Shown here: positions 46,737 to 59,498 of the stretch, in pieces
How positions within the stretch are numbered: position 1 is the stretch's first letter
Layout of the letters: each line of letters begins with the position of its first letter
DNA from: Paragordius varius
Taxonomy: Eukaryota; Nematomorpha
Assembly: GCA_964247055.1 (NCBI GenBank)
Contig: OZ176052.1
Coordinates: 6,696,001 to 6,760,000 of the forward strand
Length of the DNA: 64,000 nt
Direction of reading: 5' to 3'
Program-made: the position numbers and the translations under genes
Notes under the pieces: generated by a model
What the model saw: only the letters and a program-made list of their open reading frames with translations
What the model was told of the DNA's origin: nothing
The model's database searches: none

Positions 46737-49700
46737 TTACGAGTTCTCAAGTAGATAAATTATTTTATACCATGCATCATGGATCATAACAATAAAATAA
46801 AACACAGTTCCAAAAATAAGTGTAGAAATAATTTTTATAAGTGGTTTATAGCCAAGTTCAGAGAAAACAACATATACGATGATAGAAAGTAGGTAGATTA
46901 AAACAATCACGATACTGTATGTCCTTAATGAAATGATTCTTGCAGTATCATTTGTTACTATATTCTTGATGTTTTCTTGTTGATTTTTCTTGGTTGCTGT
47001 GGATGAGAAATTTTTTGATACTTTATTTGAGATACTCGCTTTATTCGTGTGGCTTTCTGGGCTAATAGGGGACATCGAACTAAGTTTTGAACTTTTTTGG
47101 TTGGATAAATTTCTTTCTGAGTTTCGAAATCTGGGAAATAAATTATGCCATTGGGTTGGAAACACCCGTCCGATCTTCATATTAAACCATAAACATATGG
47201 ATACAATTGATATGTCAAAGATGACTTGAAAGATAAGGTAATTACTATCATTAGAATTTGGGGAACAAAATTTTAAAACTGTTAATTTGTAAATTATGGC
47301 ACTTTTTTTATTTCTGGAATCTTGCATATTCTCAATGAGCTTTATCATTTTGGGACGATGTGCTATATGACGATTCATCTGCATTACTTTAAAATTTTCG
47401 AGGTATGCCAAATTCGTATGGCCAAATATCGCAAATAATGATAAACCCAAAATCTAAATATATTAATATATTGTTTAAAAGTACAATTTTTAAAAATATA
47501 GTTAGTTTAATTTAAGCGTTACAGAACTATTTGTATAATAGTAAAAATATATAAATCATAATTTTATAATATATTATTATTAAATTTAGCTTATGATTTG
47601 ATGAATAAGTTAATATAAATTATGGTTTGGATGAATAAATATATTAAATTAAAAATTTCAATAAATGCTTTTAAAAGGGTTTATTAACCCTTTTTAACCA
47701 AAAGATATGGAAATATTGAGGCAAATCAGTTTATAAAGAAATAACCTAGCGACACTTAATGATATATTTTATGAAAAATTAAATTTAACTTAATATCCTA
47801 ATTGTAGAAGGAAAGGGTTTATAATGGGTGTTTAATGTCTTGCATAATATACTGATCATAGAGATTTATTTCATAGTCAAATTTTAAACGTTTAGACTTG
47901 ATTTTTTAGATATAGTCAATGCTTTCAGAATAAAATTCTGGGTGTCACACACCGTATAAGAGAAATAAATGCAAACTAAAAAAATAGCTGTATTTAGTAT
48001 TAACATTTTTAACTAAAAGACGCTTATTTATTTCTTATGTATTAACATGCGAAACTTTACAAGACCTAAACAATTGAACTTAAAAAAGTAAAATTTTAAA
48101 TGTTTCTATGGTTTCACTAAAATCATCTGGATAAGAATTTAGAAACTAAAATAGCCATAAAACTGATGTATATTTTTTAATTTTCTCAGAGTTACTTTAT
48201 ATTTATAAAAAAACTGGTCAAACATTTTTTGGTGTGCAGATGTAACTCGTGCTGTTAAATGAGAGAAATATTTGAAAGCCCTAAAAATAATTCACTAAAA
48301 ATTCTAACGATTATAAGATATAATATACGGGTATATTTATATTTAACTATTAACAACCATAAGTTTTCTCGCTTTATAAAATGTTTACTAAATGTACTAA
48401 TTAGAAAATTGACAATAGTATCGTTATTTGATGTAGTTTTAAAAACCTTTCCAGATTTTTTAAGATGATTTTTTTCAAAATTAGCGAAAGCATACGGTTG
48501 CACTAAAAATTAAAACGGTTGTTTTTTTACATTTTGGTTTTTGCATTTATTTTACTTATATGGCTCGTAATCCCTAATTTTTTTCAAAATTTAAAAGCCC
48601 ATTATTGATTTTTTTTGAATTTAGTCTCCCAAAACGCACAAACCGTGGTTTTTTTACACATAAATATATCCTAAAAAATTAATGCATAAATCCATGCCTC
48701 ATATCATCGCGGTCATTTTAACCAAAATTATGAAAATTAATATCAAGTTATAAATACGTTAACCTAATAAACATCCATATTTGTAAAATTATAATCATCA
48801 CATTTGCTTCATTTAAAAATTTATATTTTGGTCGAATTTCTAATTCGGTACATTTCATACTGTGGTTAATCATTTTTTAATTTGATTGGATTGTTAACAA
48901 AAAGTTGATATTTAATGTTTGGTCTTTGTTGTTTTTAAACCAACTATCTATTCTTTTGGTCTACATCCATTGATTAAATAATTACTTTTTTTCTACCCGT
49001 TACAAAAACAAATTACTTGAAAAATAATAATGGCCCATACTGCCCATACAAGGTTTTTGATATGATATTTTTTTCGCAAAACAAATCTTTTGTATATTTG
49101 ATGTAGTTGGGAAAACATAATGGCAAATATGGTTGTCGTACTGATTTGCCACAAATATTGTCCAATGTTACAGACGATAACATTATTACTGCTTAATAAG
49201 AAAAATATGCTTAAAAATCCTCCCAATATGGCCAAATATTTTAAATGGTAAAATACACGTATTTCAATTTTGAAAATAAGATTGTTATAGTTTCGAAAGT
49301 AGATAGCAGCCAAGACAATCCATATAAATATTCCAAAAGCATTTATGAAATATATAACGGCGGGCCAAAATTCTATTTGGTTGACACGAAATAATGGTAT
49401 AGGTGCACAATGTTTATTAAGCGTCCTATCATTATGATAATATCGCAAACTATGAGCACTATGCAGAAACTCTGGTAATAGTGATTTATCAATAATAATT
49501 ATAACAAAATGATTCCTGGTCCTTTGATACAATGTAACAATTTGATGTTTGCTAGGGAGAGGCCATGTAAAAATGGGACACATTTGGCAAGGTTCAGTAA
49601 TTGTGTTTGAGTTGTAATACGCTCGTAATGGACATGTGCGACAAACATGACAGCAGGTCATAGAGGTTGGTACCGTATATTCATAAGATTTGCATAATGG

Positions 49701-52700
49701 GCTACATCGTGCATTTGGTGCTGATAGGGCATTATTAAAACTAATATTATTGATCTTGATATCTCGTGTAACGATTAATTTTTGAGCGTCATTAAAATAA
49801 CCAAACATAACCATTTCATAAATGTTTGGAGAGGTTTCCCGAAAATTACCTATTTTTAGGCTGCTGATATTTAAGTAATTTTCAGATCTTCTGGGGCCAA
49901 CAAATTTGTGGCCTCTTTTAAAGGATGCGTTCACATAACTCAGTAAATTATGATCTTTGATACATTTTAAAACAATGTTCCTTAGCGCTATAAATTGGCG
50001 GGGATATTTGCCCACTTTTTCTACACGGTTTGCAATTAACGGAAAGCACTTTTGTTGAACCATATTTTCAAAGGATTTTATTAGATGGTTGGCAGATGTT
50101 ACTGTAAGCGAAACTTGCATGTGATTATAATTGTTTTTATTACGGTCACCTTGCATAAGTTTTTCAATGATATGCCTTTTCTTGAAAGCATAATCATACC
50201 ATTCATGAGGTAGTTGTGACATGTTGATGTTAGTTAACCAATTGAAGAAATCATGATGATCTTGGAAGTTTTCAATGATGCCTATGGTATTAGTTGCTAA
50301 TTGCTCAACTCCGGCTTCCATTATCTCTAAAATATCGGGCCATGAATCAACGGCTATGAAAATAATTTTTGGATTCCTACTGATTGAATTTATTATTTTC
50401 AAAACTTCAATATAGTGAAAGCGTCTTACATACATTAGGACTACTAGGTATTTTTGACGAGATTCGTAAATAATTTTCTCTATTTGTTTGGTATAAAAAG
50501 ATGTTAGGTTAGGAAACTTTAGTAGAGTTACCATTGGTAGTGTAATATGATGCGTTAAACAGGCAAACTTTTCCATTTTTATCATAGTTTGCTGATAATA
50601 TTGTGTGAAATACAGATCATCTGAACTAATGATAGCATAACGATTCCATTCAAAGTATCGAAATATTTTCGTAATGCTTAAAATGAATGTTCTTTGCAAA
50701 GACATTGGTGTGAAAAAATAGGAATATCTGGATAAAATTAAATTTATATTACATAGTGCAAAACTATAGATAATGAAAAATGTCAAGATAAAAATATATT
50801 TGATAGAAAAGGTAACGTGATTTTCATGATACGTTTGGTTTAGCGCCTACGAGTTATGTAAGAAAGGGTTATCCAATTTTCGTTGATGCTTTAAATAAAA
50901 AAACAGCGAAATTAAATCACATTATATTAAATTTCTTTGGAAAGCCTCTGAAACTTTTACAATTTGGACGCGTTAAAATGGGCTAGTTTTTTAAAGTATA
51001 ACACAAAAGTGCCGATATTGAGCATTAAGCTTTATTATATGCCAAATTATGGCATCCAAATATTATTTGAATAAGGCATATATTGTTGTAAAACAAAAAA
51101 ATGTAAATGGTTAAGTGAGCATGGTAAATGAATGTATGAAACCTTTTTAAATATTAAATATACATTTATTTCTCTGATTTTTGGATAATAGATTCTCTTG
51201 CCTATTAAATAAAATATGAAATTGTGTTTTTTAATCCATTAATCTTGAAGACGAACAATCTTTTAATCAAAATTTTGAGGTGAAATCAGCAGCATCGCAT
51301 TATGTAAAAAGATTGTTATAATAATATCATAATGTGTTTTTATACGGTTTCACCAGGCTGTAAAAAACCACAAAAAATGTTAAAAATATTTAGCATAAAT
51401 TTTATAGTAAAGTTGGCTTTATCCCAAAAATATTTTATTTGTTTTATATCTAGCATATATTAAATTTTCTTATTGCAAATCCCGGCTCTTTTGCGCTTTT
51501 TCAGCAAACTAGCGCATTTTAGGGGGTGATTTGTAAGACTTTCCCCTCATATAAATGTTTATAAATATTTTGTGTTTTAATGTATTTTATAATAATTTAT
51601 ATTAGAAAAAATTTATAGCCTTCATTTCTAGCAAATTTAAGGCCCTTTGCCATTTTAATATTAGACCATTTAAGTGGAAATATCTTTTTTAAATAACAGT
51701 AAAGTTAAAAAATATAACCAGAATCGAGATACGACTAAATATATCGCGATGTTTGAGTGCACTGTGTTATGAAGATTAAATTATCGCTGACGACATCTGT
51801 CATAAATTCTTAACTTATTCTTTTAATTAATCACTGAAAATTCTTAAAAATAAAATAATGGGTCTCTATATCTGAACTTGTTCTTCACCTATCCCTCCTG
51901 AATAATCCTGATAAAAAATAAATTTTCATAACATTTATAAGATTATCACTATTTCTAAGAGCACTATCAGCTTCTTATAAAAATATGTCACTTTTATCAT
52001 TTTAAAGTATATTAAGAATAACTTAATCTTACCAATCTAATTTGCTAAATAGCAGCTATATAGAAATATTTAAATGATTACAAATTAATACAGCTTGATA
52101 AATATTTACATGTTTTTGTCGAATAATTCATCGTTATTGGCGGTAGGGCTGATATGAGGTATTTTGTAAAAAGACAAAATTGGCGAAACCATTTGAACAA
52201 TTGGACTATTCATGGGACCGATTACCCCAATAATTGGTGTACCTTTTCGATATTCTGTTATCATCCGCAGAGCTTGAATCTAAATTACATGCGAAAAATC
52301 GACAGTTTTACAAAAATATATCGTGATATATATGGGGTTTAGATATTTGACCGACCAAAAAATAATAGTCGGTATAACCACTTATATAGCAGTTATTTAG
52401 GGTGATAAACAGTTCTTATTATCATAATAAAAATATATGCCATATACCAGTTGCAGTCATAAGTTATTACCGGAACTAAGAGAAGACGCAAGCGAATAGT
52501 ACGCAGACGATTAAATTACACATCCCATTTTGTTCATTAAACGACAAACACAAACTAGTTTTCGCCAAAAACTAGCAGCTTGTTTTTATTACTAATTAAG
52601 TCGAAATTTATCCCTGAAAAAGAATATTTGCCATTGTCATCAGAAGTTATCGTTTGCTGGCTGAGACATATGGTCATGCTTCATCGATTAAAACTTGTGA

Positions 52701-54479
52701 ACAGCCTGAAAAAGAATATTCATTGTCATCGGAAACTATCGTTTGTTGGCTCAAACATATGGTGAACATGCTTTATCGATTAAAAATGTAAGTGGTGAGT
52801 GGGCGCTCTGGTAGACTATACAGCTGCAAAAAAGTTAAAGCTTAAGAGCGGGTGATGATCCAATTCTGACAACAATTGGTAAAATCATTATACCTAAAAA
52901 ACAATCAATAGATGTAAACGAACAATGGAAAAGACCAATAAATTTGGCAAATAGGTTCCTCACAACTTGAATGATCGTCAGATCAAAAGTCGCAAAGCAA
53001 CTTGGGAAATGGTGCTTCGCTTCACGAAAAGAAATCATTTTTATAGCGATTAAGGGGTGATGAGTAATGGCTTTTTGGCGAATCCAAAGCGGAAAAATTG
53101 TGGCTTTCACCTTATCAAGCCGGTGCGTCAACACCAATGCCTAATCGGTTAAGGCCGTTCTCTGTGCCTAATTGGACCAGATCCATATTGTGTATAAACT
53201 TTTGAAAACCTACACAACACTATTGCCATAAATGATTAATTTAAACCATGTATTAACCGCAAAACGACTCCAGAGAACATAACAAAGCGACTTTGCTGCA
53301 TGGTAAGCTCCGTTTCACAAACAAAATTGGTGATAGAGACCTCTTATCCGCTAAACTCTCCTCAACAAGCATCAATGGAACACCCCTCGCAGAGAAGTAC
53401 CGGAATTTCTGAAAGAAAATGTTTTGAAGAATCGTTTGCCTTAGAAGTCAATCAGTGCTCCTGGCACAGCATTACAACAAAGATGGGCGAAATGTTTACG
53501 GTTACAATATTTATTATAAGATAAATAATTGATTTTAAAATTACCGGCTTTAACACGAAAATAACGGTAAATATTTTTTATATTTAATAATTAATGCGTC
53601 TTTATAGAATACATTATTTAAATTTGGCCCAATATTATAAATATTCATTAAGATATTATTTTGAAATCGCTATAGGAAAGAAAAGTATCCAAAATAAATG
53701 GTAATCAAGTGTTACTTTATTTTATACATTTTTAATCAGGTGATAAAGATGTGTTTACGTTGTAACTTGTTATTTTATAAGAGGTCACCGTCATGAACAT
53801 GAATGCACATAAAATATATCTAGTAACGGAACCTATAGGGTGGTGTATTGGTATAATTGTTACTCTATAATTATTTTTATATTAAAAATCGGAAGCTGAT
53901 TTATATTTTTTATAAAATTTATGACGTTTGCCCTCTATATATTGGTAGGCAATGTGATAAATATTGACATTTCGCATTTAAAATAAAAAATCTAATTTCT
54001 AATTTAGTATGATGTTAAAATTAATATCACTAAGTATAAACCTGTCCGATTGCTTTGTCGTCACACGTTGGTAAAATGTAATATCCCAAAGTAATATTCA
54101 ACATATCAAGTAAGGATTTAACGGGTGTTGTGAAATTTAAAGGCTTTGATAAAAATGTTGAAGTAAAATTTGGGTAAATAATTAATTGATTTTTATTATA
54201 AGCATCAATCGCATAAACTATGGCAAATGCAATTAAAATTTGGGATTCATCCAATTGATGACTGCAATAATCTAACGGCTCATCATAAGCACTATAAACT
54301 TTAGATAAACCGCCAATATTTATATCTCCCAAATTAATAAGCTGAGTCCTCGGAAAATTTTGATAGGCCTTCCTGTATTTTCCATCACTTGCTATTACGA
54401 AATGATAAGTGACCAAAATCAAGCCAAATATTTTCATTTTTGCATTAAAAGAATAAAAAATTAATCTTAAAGTCGACAT
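46737..54479 (-). CDS. Divergent class C (metabotropic glutamate-like) GPCR, model incomplete
   Basis: Three exons are clear: 54479-54042 (or from Met at 54437, which gives a classic signal peptide), 50763-49017, and 47453-46737 (stop). Exon 1 carries the Venus-flytrap start (INLGDINIGGLS, then ITLGYYILPTCDD). The large exon continues lobe 1 and lobe 2 (SRYSYFF, YFEWNRYAIISSDD), then a cysteine-rich domain (CSPLCKSYEY, CCHVCRTCPL, CQMCPIFTWP) and TM1 to the start of TM4. The last exon completes TM4, a loop with CSPNSNDSNY, TM5, a very long third intracellular loop, TM6 and TM7. In this family such receptors bind amino-acid-like ligands and signal through G proteins. Part of lobe 1 (about 50-80 residues) is not placed. 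One candidate lies at about 53770-53865 (reads GSVTRYILC), but its phases do not join the flanking exons. The family is clear; the subtype is not, and ligand-binding residues cannot be assigned. Confidence 0.82.
50815..51775. repeat. Foldback element in the receptor intron
   Basis: Left arm from about 50815 (ttttcatgatacgtttggtt, ctctgaaacttttacaattt, cgcgttaaaatgggctag) and right arm to about 51775 (tgcaaatcccggctctttt, actagcgcattttaggg, gagtgcactgtgttatg) are diverged inverted copies of the same unit. They match the arms of 31316-32467. Non-coding. Confidence 0.6.
52580..53525 (+). mobile_element. Degenerate mariner transposon
   Basis: Plus-strand translation in shifting frames gives mariner transposase landmarks in order: NGFLANPKRK at about 53070, then ASTPMPNRL, then an LCxxLDQIHIVYKLL block (cf. 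LCIWWDQxGVVYYELL), and LQQRWAKCL at the C terminus (about 53475). Several frame changes and stops are present, so it is not functional. TIRs were not identified. It lies in the large intron of the receptor gene, antisense to it; the long minus-strand frame at 52835-53137 is its shadow. Confidence 0.7.
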
Positions 54480-55849
54480 ATTGGTTTATTAATTAAGAGG
54501 CTAATTGCAAATGATATATTATGTACGTCAGATATGCCAGCAAAATATAATTATTTGTATATTACCATTTTTATTATTGGCACCATATCATGCCTCCTAC
54601 CTGGTATAATATTTTTAATTAACTTTATATAAATGTTTGTGGTTAACCCGTTTTTTCGCAATCTTCGCCATTAATTATATAATAGTTTTAAAATATAGTT
54701 TAATTTGGCCTTTAAGAAGTTAGTGGCGTTGCTGGAATTAAATTTAAAAAAAGCAAAGAGTTTAAAGTCATAAAAACTATAAAATTTAATCAATTAATGT
54801 CTTATATAATGCTTGTATGTTAACCCATTTTTACTTATTCTTAAAACATTCTACCGATACCATTTTAATTCATCAAACAGTTTAGAAACAATTATATATA
54901 TAATTAACATATATAGGGTAACGAGAGCTATTATTGGTCATTTCGTTTTTTATTGGCTAAAAGGGGATTAAATTCACATGTTAGTTAGTATGCTAATTGT
55001 TTATTTTTATTAGTTATGTTAAAATTATTGCTTACATAATATTTAATTGCGAACAGGCGCTACTGAATTTCCACAATCTCAATTAAGCCAATAAAAAAAT
55101 AAATAGCCAATAATACTCTCGTTAGTTTATTGTAAATTAATGTTATTTTTGCTATATCATTATAAATCATCACTACCATTTATATGAACCATGGTACTAG
55201 ATTTTAGAACCTTTCTGAAACTAAATATTGCAACGATCATGTTGCTAATTATTTTAAAATTATATGTGGATTGCAAGTTTATCGTTTTCAAGACTAATAA
55301 AATTTAACCAGTCGCTTTGTTATGATATTATATTAAAACAGATTAGAATTATCGCTCATAAATAACCGTTAAGATTTTTCAAGCATATGTTAACCTGATC
55401 CAATGTAAAAAATTACAAATTCCCAAACAATTTTTATTTTTTGTCTTTAATAATGTTAAATTTTAAAAATAATTTGTTTGGTTTCTTCTGTTGTTTCTTT
55501 AGTTACAACATAGGTCTAGATATTAATTACCAATTTATCAAGGAAATATATGACAATATGGCTATAATAACCTAGATATGTGTTTATCATGATTTATTTA
55601 TTTCAACGCATATTTTACCCTACCCCCGGGTGATTAAAAACCGAGTAAGTAGGATAGATTCCTATCCTATACGATTACCAAAAAATGATTTACAAATGGG
55701 GGATTTAGGTTTTTTGGATACGTTATTTTAGGGTAGCGTCTAAATACAGGGACTAAAAAACAGATGCTCTATCCTTCTTGTAGATTTATAAAGAATCCCT
55801 TATTAAATATGTATAGGTCGATTTAAGGGTTTACATACAAATATTTTTA
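54480..55849. other. 5' flank of the receptor gene and intergenic DNA
   Basis: No exon, RNA gene or repeat end recognised. The receptor's promoter is expected in the part next to 54480, but no element can be supported. Confidence 0.45.
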
Positions 55850-58400
55850 TTCTAATTTGTCCTTTAAGTTTATAATACTGATGATTCTTTTAATAACACA
55901 AACAATCAGGTTATCTTTTGGACAAAGAGGCATATATATATTATTTATTTTGTGAACATAATTATTTTGAAAAAGTATTTTTTCATCATTCGCTCGCGGA
56001 ATTGGGGAATGTCGATCGCATTTGGAAAAGAGGGTAGAACTTCGTCTCTTCTAAAATTATCTGTTAAATATATAATAAATTATATTTTATGTTCATATTA
56101 TATAACCTCTAAAATACTTTTATTTGCTTTAATATAAAATATCAGAATATTTACTAAAATAGCAAATTAAAATGGTAAAACAATAAATTTAACGAATAAG
56201 CTAACAGCAGTATATATTAAATACAGATTATTTATCATTCCTTCATTTATAACTACAACTATTCTCCGATTGTGGACTCGACGCTAATTGTTTTAGGTAT
56301 GTAAAAAATTTGGTATTTTAATGATTATTTTAGCATTATTTTTATCTTTGTTAAAATTATTAAATAAAGCGCCAAATTGATAAGTTAAAATCTAATGAAC
56401 AAGATTTATTTATATTATTATATAACAGGGATGGCCAATTTTTCCCGCGGGCTACTTTTTTGGGAGAATATTATACGCGGGCACGTATGAAAGTAATAAA
56501 ATATTCATTTATCACTATAACACAAATGAGATGCAAATATTTTTATTTCTGTTTACGGATTGGGGTTACTAGTACAGGCCGTTTAAAATAAATGTTACGA
56601 TAACTTTTTTTGAGTAGTTTATGTGTAATCTTAATATTATCAAATACAAAAATAATGTTGATTCAGACCTCTGAATACCACAATCAGTAAAACGCATAAT
56701 TGCGCAACGCAATCGGTGGACTCGTCAATTTAAGGCGAAAAAAATATACAATTAATGTTTATGTAAAATTTCGGTAAGATTCTGATTAAGATTTTCATCT
56801 CTGCATAATCGTGTTTGTGGTAAAATGTCTTTGGACATTTGCTTTTTTAAGCAAAACCACAGTGTTGCATATCGACCAAGTATATTATTATTATTCATTA
56901 TAAAAAAATAATCTTCTTCCCATTCATTTCTATAGCGATATATTTTTGCATTTTTCTGGCTTAAGGTTTAATTATACAATAAAAGTTTAAAGTTAGTTTC
57001 TGTTTTTTTATATTTAAACTATTTCTAGGGAAGTCAATGATTAAAAGTTCGAATAAAATACTTATGATTAAATATATATATATATATATGTATATTAATA
57101 AAATAATAAATTAACTTAGTTTTAAATATTCTTAATAAGCAAAATTTTTCAAACATATAATAAATATAAATTAAGAAAGATTAATTTTGTGGGGAAAAAA
57201 TCTATGCAGAATTATATTTTTTGCATTTTTTAAAAACTTTCGACCCCTGTTATACAGTTTTGAACCATTACACATGGTGTAAATTTTCTGAATATTTACT
57301 TAATGGTGCTTCTGTTTGGGTTATAGTTTTTTAATACTGACCTTATTTTAGCAACTGACAGCTGGGAGACTAATTTTTTTGACAGATATTCATTTATTTT
57401 TCTATTTTCATCTTCACGACAATCTGAGTTCATCAGATAAAGAGACAGTCGATAGAGGGGCGGTCTCTGATGACTTAAAAGTAGATGTCTTTTTTATGAT
57501 GGGAGTACTGTCAGCATCAGATTCAGTGCTAAATCGTTAAATTTCCATATTTATGTTGTTCTTTTGGACAATTGAACAGTTTGTTTTGTGGGGCAGCTGG
57601 ATAATTGAAAATTTAGGTATTTGGATTGCTGATATCAGATCGTTCTGATAATCCTGACAGTAATTCGATCATAAAAGAAAAGGCATCCACTTCTCAATCA
57701 TTAGAAGCCGCCCCTCTATCGACTGCCTCTAAGTTTAAACTTGTGAATATAAAAAACAACATGGTAACAAAATAAAAAAATTTGGATTTGACACTATAAA
57801 AAATAGACCTGACAAAACTTTTTTATATAAGAAAAGGCATCGATTTGTCAGTCACGCCCCTCTATCGACTGCTTCTCAATTTAAACTGATGAATATAAAA
57901 AAACATTCGGACTATTGGGCTATCTAAAAACTCTGGTGTCCTGACATTATACAAAAAATGCTAAGTCACCCCAGACAATTAAACGATAAAAAAATTCATC
58001 GCTAAATTTAAATGAGCCTACACATTTTCCGTAAAAGTGCTTCAAAGCCAGTAATTGTTTAAAAAATCCTATTTAAGGAGGATTGGCTGATAAACGACTC
58101 AGTCTTATTAGGCTGCGCATTTATAAGAAAATTAAAATCCATATAAACTGAATGGACTTAGAATAGACGTTTAAAAACATGCCTTAAACTCACAATTTGG
58201 AAACTTCTATTTTCCATATGGGGAGTACAGAAGGCTTATTCAAATAGGTGCTCAGTCACATTTGGCGCATTATGTATTTCAAAATCTAACTTTGGAACTT
58301 AAATGGGCTTAAACGTTCATAACATTGCTATTTTAAATTCATAGTTAATAAAAAAGGGAAGTTATAATTTCAGGGCCGTATAAATTCCATTTTACGGCTG
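55850..58400. repeat. Palindromic element with ~143-155 bp subrepeats, copy 1
   Basis: Shares its outer parts with 62110-64000: left gattcttttaataacaca and catcattcgctcgcggaatt; right aaacgactcagtcttatta, aacatgccttaaactcacaa and the end part at 58370. The core contains units with cagtcgatagaggggcgg (57446) on one strand and the same unit inverted, ccgcccctctatcgactgc (57709 and again near 57866, spacing ~155 bp), making a foldback. No transposase or credible host gene; the 61-codon frame at 55952-56137 is unsupported. A hAT insertion interrupts it at 56426-57249. Confidence 0.75.
56426..57249. mobile_element. 0.82-kb hAT (Charlie-like) non-autonomous insertion
   Basis: Left end cagggatggccaatttttcc with gcgggctac just inside; right end cgacccctg, the inverted complement of a CAGGGGT terminus. 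The flanks are ttatataa (56418-56425) and ttatacag (57250-57257), a slightly decayed 8-bp duplication. The sister copy at 62110-64000 lacks this segment and has a single ttatataa (within tttatataatcc at about 62556-62568), which looks like the empty site. Confidence 0.75.
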
Positions 58401-59498
58401 CATGACGCACGTGGAACACGGTTTGAATTCACACCTGCATAAAATAATAGCTCCCTTTAAAAAATAGGCCTTATAAATACTCCTAAAAAGATTGTCGAAT
58501 ATAAAATAGTAAAAATCAATATTTAGGGATATTTGTGTACATTTTATTTCCTTATTAATAATCCTCTGTTGATTCAAAAAGAGTGTTTGTTTCTCTGTCT
58601 TCTTTTTAGTGTTTTATTAGATTTATTTTCGTTTCCAACAAAAAAGTCCGATTTCGTAACATGGTATTAGGCGATTAAAAAAATATAATTAATTGAAATT
58701 TTACAACAAAAAGCGTCACACGGAGTTTCGGCCAAATTAAAATCTTTCCAAACCGCCTGTTTTGTTGGACAAGATTGATAGCCTAGTTTCACATAAGACA
58801 ACAATTAAGAAATTTATTTCTCAAATATTAATAATTAAACTTTACTCTAAGTATCTATGTTATAACTTAGTTGCCATCTGCACCAATATTTAAGAATTCA
58901 ATTCAATCTAAAATAGAGAAATTACGTTTACCTCTTTAATCCCAATTGTTTTTAATATGATATGTTAAGGCAAGATAGATAAATTATAAAATATTTTTAA
59001 GTAATCGTTCATAAAAAAGTAAATTATTAGGACCATAAAAAGTGGACCCCGGTTTGAGTAGCATTGCCTGTCTAAAAGAATATCTTCCTTTCATAGGCCC
59101 TATTATATAATCTCAAAAAGATTAACTAATTTTAACCATAATATACATTTATTTGCCTGTTGTCCTCGCGATATAACAAATACAGAAAAAAAATGAGGGC
59201 GAAAAAATTTGAGATGAGGATTTTTTTTACAATATTACATTTTTTGCAACATGCGCATAAAAGGCTAAAGAAAGCATATTTTTCAATTTGGCCTAAATAT
59301 ATGCAATTTAAATTTTGGATCTGGGGTATAAAACTACTACAAAAATTCATGAAGTGTTAAGAGTTCAAAATTCATGTGTAAAAAAGTAACGTTTACCTCT
59401 TTAATCCCACATTTGTGTTTAAGAATAATCCCGCGTATTGGCATATATAATTTAGCAATAATTTATATAGGTTGTTCAGCATATTCATGGTGTATAAT
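58401..59498. other. Intergenic DNA with a dispersed-repeat fragment
   Basis: No gene recognised. About 59165-59330 is related to 33020-33200 (shared aaggctaaagaaagcatatt-like and tttggcctaaat landmarks). Short complementary open frames at 59132-59360 overlap on both strands and are not genes. Confidence 0.45.

Noticed and set aside
52835-53137. 100-codon minus-strand frame in the receptor intron
   Set aside because: It is the complement of the mariner transposase remnant on the plus strand, not a receptor exon.
59132-59360. Overlapping frames on both strands (72 and 66 codons)
   Set aside because: Mutually complementary frames in a dispersed-repeat fragment that is also present near 33.1 kb; no family match.
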